Assembly (NCBI GenBank): GCA_964017065.1
Contig: OZ024783.1
Span: forward strand, 7,728,391 to 7,792,390
Reading direction: 5' to 3'
Length of the DNA stretch: 64,000 bases
Source: Haliclona indistincta
Taxonomy: Eukaryota; Porifera; Demospongiae; Haplosclerida; Chalinidae
The position numbers and the translations under genes were made by a program. Under the pieces are notes generated by a model that saw only the letters and a list, made by a program, of their open reading frames with translations, was not told where the DNA came from and did no database searches. This document shows, piece by piece, positions 1 to 64,000 of the stretch (within the stretch, counting starts at the first letter, position 1; the number at the start of each line of letters is the position of its first letter).

Positions 1-563
1 AGAGCAGCAGGGCGGCCACGATCCCAGCTAAGGAGAAAGATATCAGCGGGACGGGATTGGTGGTTTGGGATGAGATGAGGAAGCTCCCTTCGAGGCACGA
101 GGGCAGTTAGGCTGCTGAAAAATTGCATCTCGAATGAAGTTGTGGCGATGGATTTTATCACTGTTTCCACCACATCCCATATGGTGGTCCCCGAAGCGGT
201 CGGCAGGTGAGTGGCAGATCGAACACTTGGAGTCAGCTGGGAACAATGGAAGACCCAGCCAGTAGTGGAGGAAAAGTCTAAATTCATGATCGAACATGTG
301 CAGGCCCAAAGCAAGGGAGGGAATGACATTCAGACCACCCCGGTTGGCCTAGGGAAGAGCCTAGAGCATGGATGGCTTGCCGAAGAAAGGCAGGAGGAGA
401 GGACTGAATGGAAGCCAAGAATCTCGGAGACCAGAGGACGGGAGTGGTGGAGGGAACTAATATAAGCTGCGGGGGCATGAAGGGTGGCCGAGCGCAGATT
501 GATGCCACCAAGGGAGCTCGGGAGGGAGGCCTTGGATTCGTTTACAGTAATGGCATCTAACAC
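1..563 (-). pseudogene. Decayed 3' part of a retrotransposon reverse-transcriptase ORF
   Basis: Read on the minus strand, 563-330 gives a segment with SLGGINLRSATLHAPAAY, which resembles the region after the reverse-transcriptase core of LINE-type proteins (GGLGLRSA..HA.AAY). Next, 309-43 gives a Cys/His cluster (C-x2-C, then GDHHMGCGG and RHNFIRDAIF) seen near the C-terminus of reverse-transcriptase-like proteins in many invertebrate genomes. The two pieces lie in different frames, so there is at least one frameshift and the ORF is dead. It runs off the left edge of the window. It abuts the repeat starting near 548. Family assignment is from memory of the motif; the exact clade is not resolved. 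A similar element fragment lies in an intron of copy B (31400-32450). Confidence 0.6.
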
Positions 564-1072
564 TTAGCTGATCGAGAAATCGCGGAATTTATAACGCCGT
601 TTCGCGACAAAGTTCAAAGGGTACCGCCAGGGGAATTTCACGATAGTTCGTGGATGTTTTGTTCTCGGCACTGCTCCCATAAAGGCGGTAGGCGAACTGA
701 AGAAAGAGACTGATGACGAAACTTGATTTTCGCCGTTTCAAGGTTCGTCACTTTAGTAACAATTTCGAGCAATCTTCTTGCTACTGCCGGTATCATGGAG
801 TAACGCCAGAGAGCAGTTCTAAGTGTCTTTGGACGTATTCACCACCAGCCGAAATATCAGCGCGGTTTGGAGTGCCAAATGTCCAGAAAAAAACATATAA
901 ATCCTATATGCAACATATATGTACATAGCTTTGACATAGAACAAAAATAGTATTATAATTATTATGTTACATACATATGTAACATACGTGCCAGTTTTAC
1001 CTGGGATTTGTATGTAGCCGCCATCTTTTTCCCTGGTCATCCCTACATAGGGAGGCACTACTGTGCCTCCCT
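548..1072 (-). repeat. Hairpin-terminated repeat R1, truncated, reverse orientation
   Basis: This is the same family as copies at 11328, 38645, 41870, 48230, 56826 and 58200. It contains the shared body (a stretch around 720-830) and ends at the right in the terminal hairpin AGGGAGGCAC-TACT-GTGCCTCCCT followed by AAT. The other end is truncated against the reverse-transcriptase fragment. No coding capacity is seen; the short ORFs inside are not conserved between copies of the repeat. It sits directly against a sequence matching the start of the 3' flank of copy A (around 19682). Confidence 0.75.
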
Positions 1073-1652
1073 AATACAAGCATTACCGGTACTATAAAAA
1101 TTGCAAAGGACCGCTAATGGGTTTATTGGCAGGCCTATTGCACTGAAAGTCATACTGATTTCCTGTGGAATATTCGCAATGCACTATAGCTAGCCGTGGT
1201 GTACATATACTTGTCATCCTAGTGCATGCAGTCTTAGAGGTGAGCACAATATTCTGGAATACTTTTGGGAATAGTGTATGGGGTATATCATTGCAGGAAT
1301 AGAATAGTTTTGAGCATGTTTTGATGAAGAATTTTGAAGCAACTCCGCAATTCAAATTTCATGTAATGCAAGACTAAAGCAGTGTATTCTGATAGGCAGT
1401 ACAGTGCATTATGCATAGAAACATTAATGATCTTACAGTACAATGGTCGTCGAACTACAAATACCAGTTGCAGAACTGTGTCATTAATTTTTATAATTAT
1501 GCAGGTTATATGTATATTATCCTCAAGAAGCTTTCTTTTTGTTAATAATATAGCAAAATTTTAGGCCAGATGCATGAGAATGTTCTGGAAAGAATGATAG
1601 GCAGAGTGTGAGAAAAAAATGTGCTCACCCCTAGCGTGCACGATGCAGTTAC
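1073..1652 (+). other. Orphan array spacer: 3'-flank sequence of a missing upstream copy
   Basis: From about 1073 the sequence matches the flank that follows the stop codon of copies A (19681 onward), B (34790 onward) and C (50480 onward). Shared pieces include a 'gctaatgggt..attg.caggtctattgcactgaaag'-type block, 'atagctagccgtggtg', 'gaatattcgcaatgcac' and later 'agactaaagcagtgtattctgataggcagtac'. No ABCC exon 31 precedes it; instead the R1 repeat lies there. The parsimonious reading is that the duplicated unit once continued to the left and that the previous copy was deleted or pushed out of the window. No gene is seen in this stretch. Confidence 0.7.
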
Positions 1653-2112
1653 GGGTCCGCCTTTGTTCACCCCCTTTGAAACGGTTACGTCATCTCGTCC
1701 CGCCCTTCAATAATTATCAGTATAACACATTACTACAGCTGCAGTAAACTGCGACTAAACCCTAAACCTTAAAAACTTTCTCCTAACTGTGCATGTCGGG
1801 AGGATCGTCCTGACCTTGCCTTCGGCCCTTGCTAAGCCTAAGGATCGTCGGGAGGGTCGTTCTAAACAGGGCCTCTGCGGTCCTCACTAAGGATTGTCTA
1901 GAAGGTTTCTAAAAAGACTTGTGGCTAACACTAGCTGGAAAAAAAAACTATAGCAAGGATAAGGATCGAACCCACACACCACTAGCACCTTGTTCTACTG
2001 CTTTTCTCCACTGGACTATTTTACCGCTGACACACCGACCGACTAACGTCATAGACTGACAATTTATTGTTATAATGATAATTATTATTCATTACTGTGC
2101 CGTGTTCAAAGA
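1653..2112. mobile_element. Insertion in the orphan spacer with a tRNA-like (SINE-type) segment
   Basis: The spacer is interrupted between GCAGTTAC (1645-1652) and GCGGTTAC (2113-2120), a near-perfect 8-bp direct repeat; in copies B, C and D the two sides are contiguous. Near 1950-2040, on the minus strand, there is a Pol III promoter-like pair: an A-box-like TAGTCCAGTGG and a B box GGTTCGATCC with spacing typical of a tRNA. The acceptor stem is not convincing, so I call it tRNA-derived rather than a tRNA gene. No poly(A) tail was identified. Confidence 0.45.
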
Positions 2113-2170
2113 GCGGTTACTGAGGCGGAAGTAAAGGTGTAGCTGAATGGGCTCAGTGCAAGCAATATAC

Positions 2171-3562
2171 TGTTGTTTGCGAAGATCTTGCATAACGGAA
2201 GCGAAAGCGGAAGTGTGACGCAGGCCAATCAAATTCACTTTTCACGTGTACAGCTTCAGTTAGTCACGCTTACGTGCGCTTGATTGGCCAACGTCATACT
2301 TCCGCTTTTGCTTCCGTTATGTAGGATTCCCATTGAAAAAGTTAGACGGTCACAGATTCAGCGGCCTTGCGTCTCGGTGTGTAGAGTGGTTTGACCCGAA
2401 CATGGAACGTACAAACAGAGAAGCGCCAAGTCCTTCCTTTTGGCAAGAAAAATTAAAAACACTTGAAATAACTTGGCGACGCTAGCCAATCGTAAGTAAA
2501 CACTTTATGTTCAAACTACATTCAGCACAAAAGCTTAGTTTTGTTGGTAAGGATGCACATGATCACGCTGTCAAGATTACCAAGATCTCCGACGTCGCAG
2601 CGATCTTTTTGCGTTGTTTCCAGGCCATATATTGAAAGAAGGCGTGGCTCTGGACTATGACGAAAATAGACTTAGGACTCCAGCGCTTTTGTACATTGTG
2701 CTGTAGCAACCCTCATGCAGATTTTACTTAGTCAGGTATCAATACGTCTGCACAGCAAGTTTCATGAAGTTCATACACTTCCTTCCATCTGGTTCAGAAA
2801 CCAAAAATAAAACAGAAATATTTTGAGCCAGATGGAAGGAAGTGTATGAACTTCATGAAACTTGCTGTGCAGATGTATTGATACCTAACTAAGTAAAATC
2901 TGCATGAGGGTTGCTACAGCACAATGTACAAAAACGCTGGAGTCCTAAGTCTATTTTCGTCATCGTCTCAGAGCCACGCCTTCTTTCAATGTATGGCCTG
3001 GAAACAACGCAAAAAGATCGCTGCGACGTCGGAGATCTTGGTAATCTTGACACCGTGATCATGTGCATCCTTACCAACAAAACTAAGTTTTTGTGCTGAA
3101 TGTAGTTTGAACAAAAAGTGTTTACTTACGATTGGCTAGCGCCGCCAAGTTATTTCAAGAGTTTTTATTTTTTCTTGCAAAAAGGAAGGACTTGGCGCTT
3201 CTCTGTTTGTCCGTTCCATGTTCGGATCAAACCACTCTACACACCGAGATGCAAGCCCGCTGAATCTGTGACTGTCCAATTTTTTCAGTGGGAACCCTAC
3301 GTTATGCAAGATCTTCGCAAACAACTGTAGACCCCTTAGTAGCTAATTGGTGACCGCAATGCCCTATTGAATATTAATCCCGCCACCTACATAGACGTTA
3401 GCTGTAATCTTGCTTTTTCTGCCACCGACAACGTTTTTGCGTAAGCCATAACGTGGTCTTGCCCCATAAAATGGCGTCAGCATGGGCGTCGCCAGTATGG
3501 GCGTGACTAGAATACTCGCTAGAATATCGTATTACGGTACAGTCACACCAATTAGCCACTAA
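2171..3562. mobile_element. 1.4-kb foldback insertion at the 5' end of copy A
   Basis: Two long inverted arms (about 2172-2795 and 2823-3327, spacer about 30 bp) form a giant palindrome. The outer ends match as TGTTTGCGAAGATCTTGC at left and its complement near 3305-3325. The left arm is interrupted by a smaller nested foldback (about 2194-2320, arms beginning ACGGAAGCGAAAGCGGAAG). After the palindrome, 3328-3562 is additional non-array sequence. In copies C and D the sequences on either side (ending CAATATAC and starting AGAGGAATTC) are separated by only about 16 bp, which include the ATG. The insertion therefore replaced the ancestral start codon region of copy A. Confidence 0.7.
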
Positions 3563-3621
3563 GAGGAATTCAATAGTAGGAGACATGTCAGTCGATTGCG
3601 AGTAGTTGGCAGCAGACTGAG

Positions 3622-19680
<16,059 letters not shown>

Positions 19681-20505
19681 ATAATACAAGCATTCTTATT
19701 ATTTTGATATTAATTACAAATAACTGCTAATTAAATAATGGGTGTATTGCCAGGTCTATTGCACTGAAAGTGATATGTTTTCCTGTGAAATATTCGTAAT
19801 GCACCATAGCTAGCCGTGGTGTGCGTATGCTTGTCATCTCAATGCACGCAGTCTTAGAGGTGACCACAATAATTATTCTGGAATAATGTAGAATTCTTGA
19901 AGCCACTCCCCAATTCAAATTTAATGCAAGACTTATTAGTTTTCCTATCAGAATATACTATTCAGTGTGTTCTGATAGGCAGTACAGTGCATTACACTTA
20001 ATGATCTTATAGTACAATGGTTGTTGAACTACAAATCCCAGTTGCAGAACTGTGTCATTTTATTGTGCCGGTTATATTATTATCAAGAAAGCTTTCTTTT
20101 TGAGAATAATATAGCAAAAAGTTTAGGCCAGATGCATGAGAATAATGGGTAGTTCTGGAAAGAATTATAGGCAGAGTGTGAGGAATAATGTGGCGTGCAT
20201 GATGCGGTACTGAGGCTGAAGTGAAGGCCTTGAAGGTGTGGCTGCATGGGCTGACCTTTGGCAAGCAATGTACACACGGGGAGGATACGATGGGAGAGGA
20301 GTTCAATAGCAGGATCAGACAGTCGATTGCGAGTAGTTGACAGCAGACTGAGATTAATAATCCGGCGGTAAATCCCGCGGAAAGCACGTCTCTACACAGT
20401 CTACAGTTACGCTACTTCGACAACCGGAAGTGTGTCCGGAATTACCCCGCCCTTCCTTTATACAGGATCTAGGAAGAGTGAGGACAGTGGTTAGCGCTAC
20501 AGGCC
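19681..20505 (+). other. Spacer A-B: 3' flank of A and 5' flank of B
   Basis: The first ~450 bp are the array 3' flank, shared with the other copies. From about 20120 it is the conserved 5' flank ('aggcagagtgtgagg', 'gaaggccttgaagg', 'ctgacctttggcaagcaat'), which presumably holds the promoter of B. No canonical AATAAA was seen just after the stop codon of A. Confidence 0.6.
20290..20390 (+). pseudogene. Dead relic of the C/D-type exon 1 upstream of copy B
   Basis: An ATG at 20290 opens the same reading as exon 1 of C and D (MGEEFNSR...QSI.SS), with one extra codon, but hits an in-frame TGA at 20338-20340 where C and D have TGG (Trp). Alignment continues to about 20390 ('aaatcccgcgg', 'agcacgtctctac') and then breaks before the splice donor, which is missing. 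Copy B instead uses a different exon 1 at 20506. Confidence 0.8.
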
Positions 20506-34767
<14,262 letters not shown>

Positions 34768-35892
34768 GTATTATCAACTATTATTGTTATTTGAAGTAAA
34801 AAAAGAACCAGTAATGAGTGTATTGCTGGGTCTATTTCCTGTGGAATATTCGCAATGCACCATAGCTAGCCGTGGTGACATATTATACTTGTCATCCCAA
34901 TGCAGTCAGGAGTGAGCACAATAAATTATTCTGGAATACCTTTTTGGGAATAGGGTAGAATTTTTGAAGCCACGGACTAATTCTAACATTACTTTAATGA
35001 AAGACTAGAGCAGTGTATTCTGATAGGAAGTACAGTGCATAATATTAATATTTAACATGGCCTAAATGCACATGACAATTACACATAATTATTCGATACC
35101 TCCGACACCGTAATACAGAAGAGGTAGGGTTGTACATGTAATTATCTCAAGGGACACTTCCCAGTGCCAGTCTCCCGTACACGGGGTAACAAATTTTTCT
35201 CCACCACAAGGAGAGCCCACCACCACCATATATGCAGGACACCACAAACAACCTAATCTCCCACACCAGAAGTGGGGCCACTACACATAAAACATCATAG
35301 GGGAGTGTATGCCGACCCACGGCACCGATGCACTTGCGGAGCTCAACACTCAAAGAGTGGAGTGGCACTAACACATAACACCAAAAAGAAAAAATAAATA
35401 AATAAAATAAGAAAGAAAGAAAGAGAACATTGAGACAGAGGAGTGAAAAGGGAAGGAAGGAGGGAGAATTAAAATGGAGCCTGATCACGCCTATAAATAC
35501 CACCGTCAGTGCTATAAATTCAGTGAAGAATCTGCAAAGTGTGTTTTTGTGGCGAATTTCGGGCGGTGAGACATAAACAAGCGTGTTTTTTGACGACACA
35601 CACACACACACACACATGCGCATATATACGGACGGTCACAAACGCATAACCCTGGCGCATATTGCGCACGGGTAAACACAAACGCATAACCCTGGCGCAT
35701 ACTGCGCACGGGTAATATTATTATAGCGAAAAGTCAAGTTTAGGCCAGATGCTTGAGAATAATGGGTAGTTCTGGGAAGACAGAGTGTGGAATAATGTGG
35801 TGTGCATGATGCGGTTACTGAGGCGGAAGTGAAGGCCTTGAAGGTGTGTCTGCATGGGCTGACCTTTGGCAAGCAATATACACACGGGGAGG
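34768..35892 (+). other. Spacer B-C with low-complexity insertion
   Basis: 34790-35060 is the array 3' flank and 35715-35892 the conserved 5' flank of copy C. Between them lies non-array sequence with A-rich/GAAA stretches (35385-35430), a (CA)n tract (35597-35616) and a 38-bp direct tandem repeat containing 'cataaccctggcgcat' (about 35638-35716). A long minus-strand open stretch (35147-35623) is low-complexity in part and I do not accept it as a gene. Confidence 0.55.
35720..35892 (+). promoter_or_regulatory. Conserved 5' flank, putative promoter/5'UTR of copy C
   Basis: About 170 bp immediately before the ATG are shared with D (50900-51060) and B (20120-20289), and in interrupted form with A (1560-1652, 2113-2170). 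Conserved blocks are 'gcatgatgcggttactgagg', 'gaaggccttgaagg' and 'ctgacctttggcaagcaat'. No TATA box at a canonical distance is evident. Promoter function is inferred from position and conservation only. Confidence 0.4.
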
Positions 35893-50454
<14,562 letters not shown>

Positions 50455-51060
50455 AAAATACAAACATGTACTATTGTTATTTAAATAGCAATGAACCGCT
50501 AATGGGTGTATTGCCAGGTCTATGGCACTGAAAGTCATATGATTTCCTGTGGAATATTCGCAATGCACCATAGCTAGCCGTGGTGTACATATTATACTTG
50601 TCATCCCAACGCAGTCTTAGGGGTGAGCACAATGTTCTGGAATATTGTATATTGCAGGAATAGAATAGTTTTGAGGAAGAATTTTTGAAGCCATGGCCAC
50701 CCCAATTAAATTAATAATTCATGTAATGCAAGACTAAAGCAGTGTATTCTGATAGGCAGTACAGTGCATTACTCATAGAAACATTAATGATATTACATCT
50801 GTCGTCAAAATTACAAAATTAATTGTCGTAGAATTGTGTCATTTTATTGTGCCGGTTATAATTTATTATCAAGAAAGATTTCTTTTTGAGCGAAAATTTG
50901 GGCCAAATGCATGAGAATATTGGGTATTTCTGGAAAGAATTATAGGCAGAGTGTGAGGAATAATGTGGCGTGCATGATGCGGTTACTAAGGCGGATGTGA
51001 AGGCCTTGAAGGTGTGGCTGCATGGGCTGACCTTTGGCAAGCAATATACACACGGGGAGG
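50455..51060 (+). other. Spacer C-D
   Basis: This is the shortest and cleanest copy of the array spacer: 3' flank (50485-50800), then the conserved 5' flank leading to the ATG of copy D at 51061. No extra insertion is apparent. It is the best reference for the ancestral spacer. Confidence 0.65.

Positions 51061-64000
<12,940 letters not shown>

Noticed and set aside
35147..35623. 158-codon minus-strand open reading frame in the B-C spacer
   Set aside because: It runs through a CA microsatellite and A/GAAA-rich sequence, has a low-complexity translation, no recognisable domain and no counterpart in the other spacers.

Overview
The window is a eukaryotic, intron-rich genomic segment that is AT-rich by eye. 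It is dominated by a head-to-tail tandem array of four ABCC-type (MRP4/ABCC4-like) ABC transporter genes, all on the + strand. Spliceosomal introns (mostly GT-AG, many only 45-60 bp), a 31-exon gene structure, MITE-like repeats and retroelement debris rule out a prokaryote. The transporter lineage and general style fit an animal, perhaps an early-branching one such as a sponge. That taxonomic guess is inference only.

Layout. Bases 1-1072 hold a decayed reverse-transcriptase fragment (minus strand) and a hairpin-terminated repeat. Bases 1073-2170 match the spacer that follows every gene of the array, broken by one insertion, so they look like the spacer left behind by a further, lost or displaced upstream copy. 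Copy A spans 3622-19680 (1372 aa), copy B 20506-34767 (1372 aa), copy C 35893-50454 (1397 aa), and copy D runs from 51061 past the window end (1388 codons visible). Each copy has 31 exons with the same phases. I assembled them by homology between copies and by splice-site fit; reading frame and exon phases are continuous in all four. Spacers are 825, 1125 and 606 bp.

Each protein is a 'short' ABCC full transporter: a short N-terminal lasso ending in an SRLFFCWL-type motif, TMD1, NBD1 (degenerate catalytic Asp), an acidic linker, a glycosylatable loop after the first helix of TMD2, the rest of TMD2, and NBD2 (canonical Glu). The copies would act independently as plasma-membrane exporters with related but probably different substrates. 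C and D are closest relatives (shared intron insertion). B is the outlier in its lasso, membrane domains and linker, yet its NBD2 exons and their introns are almost identical to the other copies, which points to gene conversion.

Introns and spacers are a catalogue of non-autonomous DNA elements: TTAA-flanked piggyBac-type MITEs, hAT-type MITEs with 8-bp duplications, large foldback elements, and an unusual ~1.2-kb composite with a 24-bp terminal hairpin at one end and a ~370-bp foldback palindrome at the other. Because the paralogues share introns, they supply empty sites for several insertions. Some insertions have reshaped genes: the first exon of A lost its upstream ATG, B carries a dead relic of the first exon, and one intron of C now ends almost directly in element sequence.
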